From Stenotrophomonas maltophilia (GTDB taxonomy: Bacteria > Pseudomonadota > Gammaproteobacteria > Xanthomonadales > Xanthomonadaceae), in NCBI RefSeq assembly GCF_025642255.1, contig NZ_CP106759.1, positions 1,701,501 to 1,765,500 on the forward strand: a stretch of 64,000 bases of DNA. Reading direction: 5' to 3'. Made by a program: the position numbers and the translations under genes. Below, one piece after another: positions 36,581-42,735 of this stretch (the stretch's first letter is position 1; every line of letters begins with the position of its first letter). A model generated the notes under the pieces. That model saw only the letters and a program-made list of their open reading frames with translations. It was not told the origin of the DNA and did no database searches.

Positions 36581-37243
36581 CTATTCAGCAGTACCTGCTG
36601 CAGCTTCCGCTGCAGCGGCTTTTCTTGCTGCGACCTGGGCCGGAAGAGTGAACGTGTAGGTCAGGAACAGTTCCGTGAAACTCGCAAGTTGTGCAATTTC
36701 CTCTTCGCTCAGTTCGTCGTCATCGTGCGCACCGTGGTTTCCGTCAAGCCGAATCAAGTGCGCCCATTCCTTCAGGTCATCGGTCAGCTTTCCAGCTTTA
36801 TGAAGGGCGTCAATTCGTGGAGCGAGGTTCTTTCCGGCCAGAGCGGGATCGATCTCTCGCGTAGCCACGTCAAGCGCCTTTCTGTACATCGCCGCAGCGG
36901 CGTCCGCATGGCCTCGCGCCGCATTGTGGGCACCCTGTATGTACGCCCTTTCTACCGACGGGGATATGTGCTGGGGGACCTCAAGTCGCCCTGGAGCTGG
37001 ATATATCTTGCGTATTTCAGCTCCCTGGCTACGACAAACCTTCTGAAACTCACCATTTTCTCCCGTTATCCAGCCATGATTCGTGGATCTATAACTGATG
37101 GAAACGCAAACGAGATCATTACAGGCGTTGCATCGAAACACGACAGTTGGATCGACACCCTTAGGAGCAGCGGTCGCCACGTAAGACATTCCGACCGATT
37201 CCGCCAAGCAATGTGGGCATGTGCCCACGAAGGTAGTTGCCAT
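36581..37243 (-). CDS. DUF4145 (HEPN superfamily) protein with zinc ribbon
   Basis: Cargo gene transcribed against the phage genes around it. The 220-aa protein starts with a zinc-ribbon (CPHC at about 9-12 and CNAC near 39-42), followed by a helical DUF4145 domain with AYIQGAHNAARGHADAAAAMYRKALDVA, IDALHKAGKLTDDLKEWAHL and IRLDGNHGAHDD. DUF4145 belongs to the HEPN superfamily and the R-LDGN-H stretch gives an R-x4-H motif. The C-terminus is an Ala-rich helix. Such domains occur alone or fused in restriction and defence loci, but their activity is untested. Its ATG (37241-37243) overlaps the ATG of the divergent ORF at 37242 by two bases. Confidence 0.75.
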   Translation of the reverse strand: MATTFVGTCPHCLAESVGMSYVATAAPKGVDPTVVFRCNACNDLVCVSISYRSTNHGWITGENGEFQKVCRSQGAEIRKIYPAPGRLEVPQHISPSVERAYIQGAHNAARGHADAAAAMYRKALDVATREIDPALAGKNLAPRIDALHKAGKLTDDLKEWAHLIRLDGNHGAHDDDELSEEEIAQLASFTELFLTYTFTLPAQVAARKAAAAEAAAGTAE

Positions 37244-37424
37244 GAATGAAATTCCTGTCCGGTCAATGGTAATTTCCGAGGAACTGAGGACGATCGACTG
37301 CAGGACTCCGGGGAGGCTGCTGGAGCATTATGAACGATGCTCAGAGGGGCAGCGACTCGAATATGTGGCCGCACTGGCGGTCGCCCTATGCGTCAGCGAA
37401 CAGCGGCGAAGGGCGGCCAAGTAA
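37242..37424 (+). CDS. Small phage protein, unknown
   Basis: A 60-aa protein beginning MNEIPVRSMVISEELRTIDC and ending in a basic RRRAAK. No family is recognised. It resembles the many short nin-region proteins of lambdoid phages in size and position. An AAGG site lies before the ATG. The stop overlaps the next gene's ATG as TAATG, so it is translated with the DUF1364 gene. Its start shares two bases with the start of the antisense DUF4145 gene. Confidence 0.6.
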   Translation: MNEIPVRSMVISEELRTIDCRTPGRLLEHYERCSEGQRLEYVAALAVALCVSEQRRRAAK

Positions 37425-37732
37425 TGCACGGAAACTACCGCGACCGCGACCTGCTGGACCTGGCGTATCGGATCCAGTGCACGCTCCTTATCCCTGGCGT
37501 CTGCGTGGGCGGATACGGCGAGCCTTGCCACAGCAACCAGAGCCGGCACGGTAAGGGTGGGGCGATGAAGGCCCACGACTGCTTCTTCGCCAGTGGCTGC
37601 CGGGCCTGCCATCAGGAGCTGGATCAGGGCCGCAGATACACCGAGGAAGAGAAAGCCCTCATCTGGCAGGCCGGCCATGAACGAACCGTTCTCGCCATGT
37701 GGCAGGACGGACTGGTCATGGTGGCCGTATGA
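37424..37732 (+). CDS. DUF1364 (YdfU-like) nuclease-type phage protein
   Basis: Phage protein of 102 aa in the DUF1364 group. It has a Cys/His pattern compatible with an HNH-like or zinc-bound fold: IQCTLLIPGVC, EPCHSNQSRHGKGGAMKAHD, and FFASGCRACHQELDQGRRYT. In lambdoid prophages the family sits in the nin region, near rusA, as here. The start at 37424 overlaps the upstream stop (TAATG) and the stop overlaps the rusA ATG (ATGA), so three genes are coupled. Nuclease activity is assumed from annotation of the family, not proven. Confidence 0.85.
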   Translation: MHGNYRDRDLLDLAYRIQCTLLIPGVCVGGYGEPCHSNQSRHGKGGAMKAHDCFFASGCRACHQELDQGRRYTEEEKALIWQAGHERTVLAMWQDGLVMVAV

Positions 37733-38367
37733 CCATCCGGATCGTGGTCTACGGATCCCCGGCACCTCAGGGGAGTAAAGCCTTCAAGGGCACCTACAAG
37801 GGCCGGGATGGGCTCGTTCACGCCAAACTGGTGGAGGCGTCGAAGAAGGTGCGCCCATGGCGACAGGACGTGAAGCTGGCCGCCGAACAGGTGCGCAAGG
37901 CACTGGGTCTTGCCGTGCTGGACGAGCCGCTGCAAGTCCGGATGACCTTCACGTTGTCCAAGCCGCTGAGCGCCCCGAAGCGCCGAAGGGTCTTCCCCAG
38001 TAAGTTGCCCGACCTGTCCAAGCTCGTGCGATCGACTGAAGACGCTCTGACCGACGCCGGCATCTGGCGCGACGACGCCCGAGTTGTGGAGTGCACCGCG
38101 GCGAAGCGCTACCCGGGCGAGGGGCGGACGCGCTCGATGCACCTGGTTGCGTCATCGAGATCAGCCGGGTCGGACCATGAGCCTCGCCGCCGCTGTCCGG
38201 TTCTGGATGGGAGAGCACCCCGGCTGGCACCTCGCTTCCGAGATCGCCGATGGCATGCAGGCGTGCGGAATCAACAGAAGGAAGGCCATCAAGGCGCTTT
38301 GCAACATGGCCGACGCCGGGCTTGTCCAGGTGGCCGGCAACCGCCGACACATGCGCTACACCATTGA
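37729..38367 (+). CDS. rusA: RusA-family Holliday-junction resolvase, frameshifted near the C-terminus
   Basis: Phage endonuclease that resolves Holliday junctions as a dimer. The family core is intact: YGSPAPQGSKAF near the start and LPDLSKLVRSTEDALTDAGI followed by WRDDARVVECTAAKRYP, which carry the metal-binding Asp residues and basic contacts. After GEG (about 38120) the frame changes into sequence antagonistic to the next gene, running to 38367. In the +1 frame the expected ending VIEISRVGP appears and stops at 38180, overlapping the next ATG as ATGA. A one-base loss in the G-run at 38121-38124 explains this. The normal length is about 150 aa. Confidence 0.82.
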   Translation: MTIRIVVYGSPAPQGSKAFKGTYKGRDGLVHAKLVEASKKVRPWRQDVKLAAEQVRKALGLAVLDEPLQVRMTFTLSKPLSAPKRRRVFPSKLPDLSKLVRSTEDALTDAGIWRDDARVVECTAAKRYPGEGRTRSMHLVASSRSAGSDHEPRRRCPVLDGRAPRLAPRFRDRRWHAGVRNQQKEGHQGALQHGRRRACPGGRQPPTHALHH

Positions 38368-38413
38368 CCGGCCAAGCCGGGACCATATGCAACAGGAGAG
38401 AAGAGATGGCTGA
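38177..38413 (+). CDS. Small winged-helix-like phage protein
   Basis: A 78-aa protein (MSLAAAVRFWMGEHPGWHLA at the start). The middle, SEIADGMQACGINRRKAIKA followed by LCNMADAGLVQVAGNRRHMRY, has the helix-helix-wing spacing of a small winged-helix DNA-binding domain such as those replacing repressors or replication factors in phages. No exact family is recognised. The ATG at 38177 overlaps the original (pre-frameshift) rusA stop as ATGA, and its own stop overlaps the next gene. Confidence 0.68.
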   Translation: MSLAAAVRFWMGEHPGWHLASEIADGMQACGINRRKAIKALCNMADAGLVQVAGNRRHMRYTIDRPSRDHMQQERRDG

Positions 38414-39119
38414 CCGACGCGAACTGCTGGCACGGCTCAATCCCCAGACCTGCAGGTTTGATGTCGGGCAGGGCGGTGGCACGCCCTCGTTGCAGACATC
38501 CGACATCGCCGCCGCGCTGGGAATGGTTCCGCCCGGGCTTGGCCGTGAGGTCATGGAGGCCGTCTACCTACCGGACGGGGCAATGCGGCATCGGGCTAAG
38601 TTGGCCGAGGCGGTGCTTGCAATCGTGCGCCCCGAGTTCACCCGGCGAGCGCGTGCACTGGCCGAGGCCGAAGAGGATCTGAGCTTCTCCAAGGAAATGG
38701 TCAGCCTGAGCCGGCGCAGTCTGTCCGACGCCCAGCGGCGGATCCTGGGGGAGCGGGAGGCTGCGGTGGCGAGCGCACGCGCCAACGCCTGGCCGAGGAA
38801 CACCTACCAGCACCTTTCGCGCATGGTCGACGCAGTGGTGGCGGAACTTTCCAGCGGCAACCGCTGCCCCCACTGCAAGGGCGCCGGACTGGTGAACGAC
38901 AAGGGGTGTCCTGAGTGCAGGTGCACCGGGATAGAGCCGTTGCCGGATCGCCGGCGAGCGATGGCCATCGACTGCCATCCTACGGACTATCCGAAACGCT
39001 GGAAGCCCGTGTTCGAATGGTTGCTTGCCGAGTTGAATCACGCCGGTGAGGCCGCAGCGCGACAGCTGTCCCGCGCATTGAGCAATCGCGACCAACCAGC
39101 TCAGCCGCGCGCTGCGTAG
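38406..39119 (+). CDS. Q-like phage antitermination protein with zinc motif
   Basis: A 237-aa protein at the position of the late antiterminator Q in lambdoid phages, after rusA and before the phage tRNAs and lysis gene. It contains a DnaJ-like zinc knuckle, CPHCKGAGLVNDKGCPECRC (about residues 156-175), preceded by helical sequence with SLSRRSLSDAQRRI and followed by a basic C-terminus, as in AntiQ-type proteins. The start ATG at 38406 has GGAGAGAAGAG upstream and overlaps the previous gene by 8 bases. With late genes gone, it has no obvious target left. The family call rests on zinc motif and gene order. Confidence 0.66.
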   Translation: MADRRELLARLNPQTCRFDVGQGGGTPSLQTSDIAAALGMVPPGLGREVMEAVYLPDGAMRHRAKLAEAVLAIVRPEFTRRARALAEAEEDLSFSKEMVSLSRRSLSDAQRRILGEREAAVASARANAWPRNTYQHLSRMVDAVVAELSSGNRCPHCKGAGLVNDKGCPECRCTGIEPLPDRRRAMAIDCHPTDYPKRWKPVFEWLLAELNHAGEAAARQLSRALSNRDQPAQPRAA

Positions 39120-39130
39120 GTTTCAAAAAT

Positions 39131-39149
39131 GTAGAGTTGCTGACTCTAC
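39131..39149. other. Perfect inverted repeat after the Q-like gene
   Basis: GTAGAGT (39131-39137) and ACTCTAC (39143-39149) form a 7-bp perfect inverted repeat with a 5-base loop, 12 bases after the Q-like stop codon. No T-run follows on the + strand, so a terminator is doubtful. It could be a regulatory site or a small GTAG-headed repeat relic. Confidence 0.5.
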
Positions 39150-39260
39150 GAAATCCCCTGTAGATTCCCTACCATCGCGAGGCTTGGCCACCGGCCAACA
39201 CTGACTTTGCTGTAAAATCAGCTCCGCGGAATGAGCCGCGCCCGTTCGAGTTGGATTTCT

Positions 39261-39494
39261 ATGCGAGTCACTTTGTCTGTACGAAAGCTCGGTGGACAAT
39301 GGATGTTTAACAAGGGCAGTCATCTTGGCGTCGGAGCGATGCCGGGACGGTGGCCGAATCTCGAAATGGCTCTGCAGGCGGCTGAGGACGAAGCGATGAG
39401 CCATCACAGCCGGACTGGCGACACTGTAGAGATAGTTGTGCACGAAGAAGGCCGTCAGTACCGGCACAATTACCAAGCCGGGATCAAGCCTTAA
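39261..39494 (+). CDS. Small DUF2188-like hypothetical protein
   Basis: A 77-aa protein (MRVTLSVRKLGGQWMFNKGS). A strand-rich first half is followed by a helix, LEMALQAAEDEAMSHHSRTG, then VEIVVHEEGRQYRHNYQ. This strand-helix-strand order with a closing V-E-I-V-V-H-x-x-G resembles the DUF2188/YegP type of small protein, but the match is weak. A terminator follows 26 bases downstream, before the phage tRNA genes. It is probably a phage moron-type gene. Confidence 0.6.
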   Translation: MRVTLSVRKLGGQWMFNKGSHLGVGAMPGRWPNLEMALQAAEDEAMSHHSRTGDTVEIVVHEEGRQYRHNYQAGIKP

Positions 39495-39520
39495 CAGGCT
39501 TTACATTGTTGCTTTGAAGG

Positions 39521-39545
39521 GCCCCGCCATCCCGCGGGGCTTTTT
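39521..39545 (+). terminator. Intrinsic terminator before phage tRNAs
   Basis: GCCCCGC (39521-39527) pairs with GCGGGGC (39534-39540) around a 6-base loop and is followed by TTTTT. It closes the transcript of the 77-aa gene. A Q-like antiterminator would normally be needed to pass such sites in the late operon. Confidence 0.88.
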
Positions 39546-39551
39546 CGTTTT

Positions 39552-39625
39552 GCGGGTCTGGCCGAGTGGTCAGGCTGCAGCCTTCCAAGCTGCCCACATG
39601 GGTTCGATTCCCATGGCCCGCTCCA
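39552..39625 (+). tRNA. Phage-borne tRNA-Gly (anticodon UCC)
   Basis: Seventy-four bases with encoded CCA. The acceptor stem GCGGGTC pairs with GGCCCGC (one U-G), the anticodon stem GCAGC/GCTGC encloses CTTCCAA with anticodon TCC, and the T-arm is ATGGGTTCGATTCCCAT. The discriminator base is T, as in bacterial tRNA-Gly. It lies inside the prophage remnant just before an initiator-like tRNA-Met. Confidence 0.92.
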
Positions 39626-39691
39626 TCTACGCCCGTGACCCCCGACCGGATCAACCCTCGCGCCCAGCCGGCAGCGGGGCGGGCACCTACC

Positions 39692-39766
39692 TGCAGCGTA
39701 GAGAAGCGGCATCTCGCCGGGCTCATTACCCGGAGGTCGCCCGTTCGAGTCGGGTCGCTGCTGCCA
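39692..39766 (+). tRNA. Phage-borne initiator-like tRNA-Met (anticodon CAU)
   Basis: Seventy-five bases ending in CCA. The stem TGCAGCG/CGCTGCT pairs at six positions and has a T-T mismatch at 1:72. The anticodon arm is CCGGG-CTCATTA-CCCGG, giving three G-C pairs next to the CAT anticodon loop. Both the 1:72 mismatch and the GGG/CCC pairs are hallmarks of initiator tRNA. The T-arm is GCCCGTTCGAGTCGGGT. The D-arm is short (GAG/CTC). It could be a functional extra initiator tRNA or a decayed copy. Confidence 0.85.
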
Positions 39767-39782
39767 CCGCAATGAGGAACCC

Positions 39783-40277
39783 ATGGTGAGCATCGAGACT
39801 GTCGCCGCCGGTATGGGGTTCTCCCCGGGCCTGGCGCTGGCGCTGGAACAAGCCTGCATTCGCTTCGGCATCAACACCGAGCTGCGGGTCTGCCATTTCC
39901 TCGCCCAGGTGGCGCACGAAAGCGGAACCGGGCGATGGCTCAAGGAGCTGTGGGGTCCAACCCCGGCCCAGTCGCGCTACGAGGGCCGCAAGGATCTGGG
40001 CAACACACAGCCCGGCGATGGCTTTCGCTTCCGAGGGCGGGGTGGCATCCAGCTGACTGGCCGGGACAACTACACCCGTTACAGCCAGGCCATCTACGGC
40101 GATGATCGCGCGGTCCGCAATCCGGACCTGCTGGCCAACCTTCCGGACGCTGCGCTGGCCGCTGGCTACTTCTGGCAGCGGGATGGGATCAACTCGGTCG
40201 CAGATGCTGCTGATCCCCCAGCACAACCTTCTCTTAGCCGCGCGCGGATCGACCCAGTTCTTTCTCCGGATCTATGA
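39783..40277 (+). pseudogene. GH19 phage endolysin, C-terminally broken
   Basis: Lysozyme/chitinase-fold endolysin that would cut peptidoglycan at lysis. About 140 residues match GH19: CIRFGINTELRVCHFLAQVA, the catalytic-glutamate region AHESGTGRWLKELWGP, RYEGRKDLGNTQPGDG and FRFRGRGGIQLTGRDNY, then AGYFWQRDGINSVADA. The conserved last helix (INGG...GLxDR) is missing; after about 40203 the frame enters unrelated sequence and stops at 40277. The break marks a deletion that joined the endolysin to remains of later genes. A GAGGAA site precedes the ATG at 39783. Confidence 0.85.
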
Positions 40278-41027
40278 GCTGGCTCTGCAGGCGAGCTTCC
40301 GGGCGGAGTTCACGCTGGAAAAGCTGAGTGGTGAGCTTGGCTCGGTCATGATCAGCTCTGGCCCAAGTACGAAGCGGCGGTGGCCGAGGCCGGTCTCCCT
40401 GTTGAGCGGCTGGGGACGGAGATCGTCCTGGGCGGGTGGTCGCCACAGCAAAGCTGGATGGTGGCGACCGCGTACCTGAAGAATGCCGACGGTCGACCTG
40501 CGACAGTACAGCCCATCGCTGGTCAGCTGGCGTCGCCAGGTGAGCCAGTCAGAGGCCTGACCCCGAGCATGGCTCAGGCAGAGATCTTGGCGGCCGGCCG
40601 CCTACAGGCGAGCTACCTCAACGCAGTTGAAGGGCGGCGGGTAGCCGGTGGCCGGCTCTTACTCGGATTCCTGCAGAAGGGCCAGGCAGTAGTGAAGGAC
40701 CTAGGGCCGATCGGAGGCTCAGACGCAGCGGGCTAGACGATTTGGCCGCACATTGCCGGAGGGTGGCCCGACCGGCTGTACCAGGGGCGTGTAGGGGCAC
40801 CTGACACGCCAAGGTGAGGGTCCGCCGCTGCCGCCGCCACTGCCCGGCCTGCCGCCTACGCCTGAGCAGCAGCAACAGGCGTGCCGTCTCGCTGAGTCTG
40901 GGGCATACGATCTTGCAGGGATCAAAGAAGCGCTGGATCAGCGTCTGTCGCGACCGGAGACAAGCTCAAGAACCCAACGATCCAAGGACGGTAAGCTGTG
41001 GCTAAGTGTCGTTCTAATGCGGGAAGC
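40278..41027 (+). pseudogene. Unrecognised late-phage gene debris
   Basis: No intact gene is evident in these 750 bases, but coding-like + strand fragments in different frames suggest broken phage genes. One runs from about 40370 (YEAAVAEAGLPVERLGTEIV) through GLTPSMAQAEILAAGRLQAS to a stop at 40736. Another from about 40813 is proline-rich (GEGPPLPPPLPGLPPTPEQQ) followed by AGIKEALDQRLSRPE. I recognise no family. They are likely 3' parts of structural or tail genes left after deletions between the lysis region and the right end. Confidence 0.55.
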
Positions 41028-41516
41028 TTACTGGCAGTCGGCGTCATCAACTGGATGCTCCGGCGGACGGAACACTGGAACCGTAATACTCGTAAGGCCG
41101 ACGCGTCCACTAATCGACTGAACGAGCTCGCGCCAGTACGGCCAAGCGTTATAGGGGCCGTTGACCTTTGCGAAGTGCTCGAGGCACTTCGCGTCTAAGT
41201 CAACATCGCGGTCAATCGAGTACGTGATCCCATACTCGGCTTCGACTACGAGCGCGTCGCTGTCGCTCGGCTCGGTATCCTCATCCTCAGGAGCGTCGGA
41301 GGCATGAAAGACGAACCCGACCAAGATCGTGAGAATGCCCTCGGATCGGAAGCGCGAGTCATCGCAAGCCGCACGGTAACCCTGTCGGAGTCCGAGAGAC
41401 CCAGGGATGTTGAGCACATCAAAATTGGTCTTGACGCTGCTGCTGCGGAGCGTAACAACTTGAATTTCGACGTGCTTAGCTACCCGTCGCGCCAAATCGA
41501 GATTGGTAGTCACCAC
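41028..41516 (-). CDS. SecB-like chaperone of a toxin-antitoxin-chaperone module
   Basis: A 162-aa cytoplasmic protein resembling solitary SecB-like chaperones (Rv1957 type), which protect an unstable antitoxin. Features are beta-strand-rich N-terminal half with SFMP-free acidic loop (DAPEDEDTEPSDSD), the strand EAEYGITYSIDRDVD, then CLEHFAKVNGPYNAWPYWRE and LVQSISGRVGLTSITVPVFR, the conserved PYxRE-to-G(F/L)xxxxxP stretch of SecB. It is the third gene of the operon; GTG at 41516 overlaps the antitoxin stop by 7 bases. Canonical SecB, with its secretion role, should be encoded elsewhere. Assignment rests on this motif and the operon context. Confidence 0.78.
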   Translation of the reverse strand: MVTTNLDLARRVAKHVEIQVVTLRSSSVKTNFDVLNIPGSLGLRQGYRAACDDSRFRSEGILTILVGFVFHASDAPEDEDTEPSDSDALVVEAEYGITYSIDRDVDLDAKCLEHFAKVNGPYNAWPYWRELVQSISGRVGLTSITVPVFRPPEHPVDDADCQ

Positions 41517-41926
41517 ATGGCACCCGCGCGGGCTTCACGCTGCCCGAGAGGATTCAAGTCGTCCTTCCACTGCGTCTTTTGCCGCAGAGGAATGACGGTA
41601 TTCAACGCATGCGGCCTAACAGGAGCAGGAATGAACTGTCCAAAACGAAGCGGCTCAAATTTCACAACGGCGCGCTTCCCGCAGGCCCATGCCAAGTCGG
41701 AGATGGTTGCGAGGGTCGCATTACGCGCGCCAGAGAAAACCTGGCTCACATGAGATCTGCTCGTGCCCAAAGTACGGGCAACGTCAGCTTTCGTGATTCC
41801 GGCCGCCTCCATCATTTCGGCAATAGAGTCAAGTGTCCAGAGCTGCAATCGCTCGCGCTCGTACTCTCTGCGCGCCTCTTCGCTCTCTTCCTGACGGTTA
41901 ACCCACAGCTCATTTGCCGTATTCAT
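41510..41926 (-). CDS. higA: HigA-type XRE antitoxin with long C-terminal extension
   Basis: Antitoxin of 138 aa that should neutralise the upstream HigB toxin and repress the operon. The HTH is clear at about 40-85: LDSIAEMMEAAGITKADVAR followed by TLGTSRSHVSQVFSGARNAT and LATISDLAWACG. About 50 further residues (FEPLRFGQFIPAPVRP onward, ending GAMW) form an extension that plain HigA proteins lack; in toxin-antitoxin-chaperone systems this part is the chaperone-addiction (ChAD) segment. The start overlaps the toxin stop as ATGA, and the 3' end overlaps the SecB-like gene. A matching operator palindrome lies in the promoter. Confidence 0.86.
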   Translation of the reverse strand: MNTANELWVNRQEESEEARREYERERLQLWTLDSIAEMMEAAGITKADVARTLGTSRSHVSQVFSGARNATLATISDLAWACGKRAVVKFEPLRFGQFIPAPVRPHALNTVIPLRQKTQWKDDLNPLGQREARAGAMW

Positions 41927-42291
41927 CCATCTTCTCCGTTAAAACGCTCTTTGCAGGCTTCCGCAAAGCTGATATCGGCCTTGCCGTGCTTATCCTTCTT
42001 TTTCCGAAGTGCACGACAGATGATCAAGCGCCCCCCAGGCGCATAGAAGCAAAGCAACCGGATTTGGAACGACTTGAATTCGAAAATTCCGTTGCTCCCT
42101 TCCAGCTTCTTAAACTTCTGATCGTTGGAAATCCGGCCTCGCTCTCCCATGAGCTCGAAAAGCGTATCCACCTTGCGTCGATCTGAAGAATCGAGCGCGT
42201 CCAAGAATTCTTGGACCTGTGATACGCCATCGTCCGTGCAGAGAAGTTCAATGCATTTCTGGGCCCCCTGATACGCAATCTTGGTAGCCAA
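41923..42291 (-). CDS. higB: HigB/RelE-superfamily toxin (Gp49-like)
   Basis: Toxin of 122 aa, likely a ribosome-dependent mRNA endonuclease. The sequence VQEFLDALDSSDRRKVDTLF, KFKKLEGSNGIFEFKSFQIR and LLCFYAPGGRLIICRALRKK is the HigB-2/Gp49-type layout, ending in a Lys-rich segment and AEACKERF. It is the first gene of a three-gene operon, the toxin-first order usual for higBA. Start is TTG at 42291, supported by GGAGG 7 bases upstream; the weak start may hold toxin levels low. Promoter and palindrome lie 50-80 bases upstream. Confidence 0.88.
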   Translation of the reverse strand: MATKIAYQGAQKCIELLCTDDGVSQVQEFLDALDSSDRRKVDTLFELMGERGRISNDQKFKKLEGSNGIFEFKSFQIRLLCFYAPGGRLIICRALRKKKDKHGKADISFAEACKERFNGEDG

Positions 42292-42342
42292 CTAGCGCCC
42301 TCCGTCGAAGACGAAGCACGGGCAAGCCTCTCGGCGAGGAGC

Positions 42343-42371
42343 ATTGTTAATTCGAGTATTAACAGTGTCAA
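42343..42371 (-). promoter_or_regulatory. higBA-secB-like promoter and operator
   Basis: On the - strand, TTGACA (complement of 42366-42371) is followed after exactly 17 bases by AACAAT (complement of 42343-42348). Inside lies a perfect inverted repeat TGTTAAT-TCGAGT-ATTAACA (42345-42364) that overlaps the -10 box. This is the expected site for HigA autorepression. The toxin start is 52 bases downstream. The flanking 42292-42565 stretch holds no other supported gene. Confidence 0.82.
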
Positions 42372-42565
42372 TAGCCTGCGCGTTCAGCTTCGCGAGGCCC
42401 GAGCCTACGTTCACCGCTCTACGAGACATCCGTGCCCCTCGCGCCCCTAATTTGTCGCTTGGCCTTTGTACCATGTGAACGAGGTCACGGTCACGGTTGG
42501 CAAGCTCGGCCACCCAAACATGGCACACCGCCGCATGACAGTCTTGAGGCAACTGCGCTGGGCGC

Positions 42566-42614
42566 CCCCCTCCTAAGGGGAAGGTCGCCCGTTCGAATCG
42601 GGCCGGGGTCACCA
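42566..42614. repeat. attR: 49-bp direct repeat of tRNA-Arg 3' end
   Basis: Identical over 49 bases to 34541-34589, including the encoded CCA. The upstream sequence does not continue as a tRNA, so this is only the partial copy left at the right junction. It marks the right end of the remnant; unrelated sequence follows. Confidence 0.95.
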
Positions 42615-42735
42615 TCGGTCAATTGCCCGCAGATGATCAGGCGGGTACCGCTTCTGCTTGCGGCGTGCTTGCCACCCGCCACAGTGCGTTGGAAAAGGGC
42701 GTGCGGCGGCCTTGTCTGCCTTCCGCCAGGCTCAC

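Larger units (their letters stand above)
34541..42614. mobile_element. Degraded lambdoid prophage remnant in tRNA-Arg(CCU)
   Basis: An 8.07-kb insert bounded by a 49-bp perfect direct repeat of the tRNA-Arg 3' end, from the anticodon loop to CCA. Between the repeats are a truncated integrase, nin-region genes (ninB, DUF1364, rusA), a Q-like zinc protein, two phage tRNAs, a broken endolysin and scraps of later genes. There is no repressor, replication, packaging, capsid or tail module, so it cannot be an autonomous phage. At least two deletion joints are visible, at about 36135-36168 (integrase to ninB) and about 40203 (endolysin to downstream scraps). Intact cargo is an ApeA-type HEPN gene, a DUF4145 gene and a toxin-antitoxin-chaperone operon. 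Confidence 0.92.

Noticed and set aside
39131-39149. GTAGAG...CTCTAC repeat as a SMAG element
   Set aside because: It shares the GTAG head but lacks the GC-rich inner stem of SMAG repeats, so it is listed only as an inverted repeat.
42292-42615. 107-codon - strand frame over the higBA promoter and attR
   Set aside because: It covers the promoter, palindrome and tRNA fragment and has no recognised domain.
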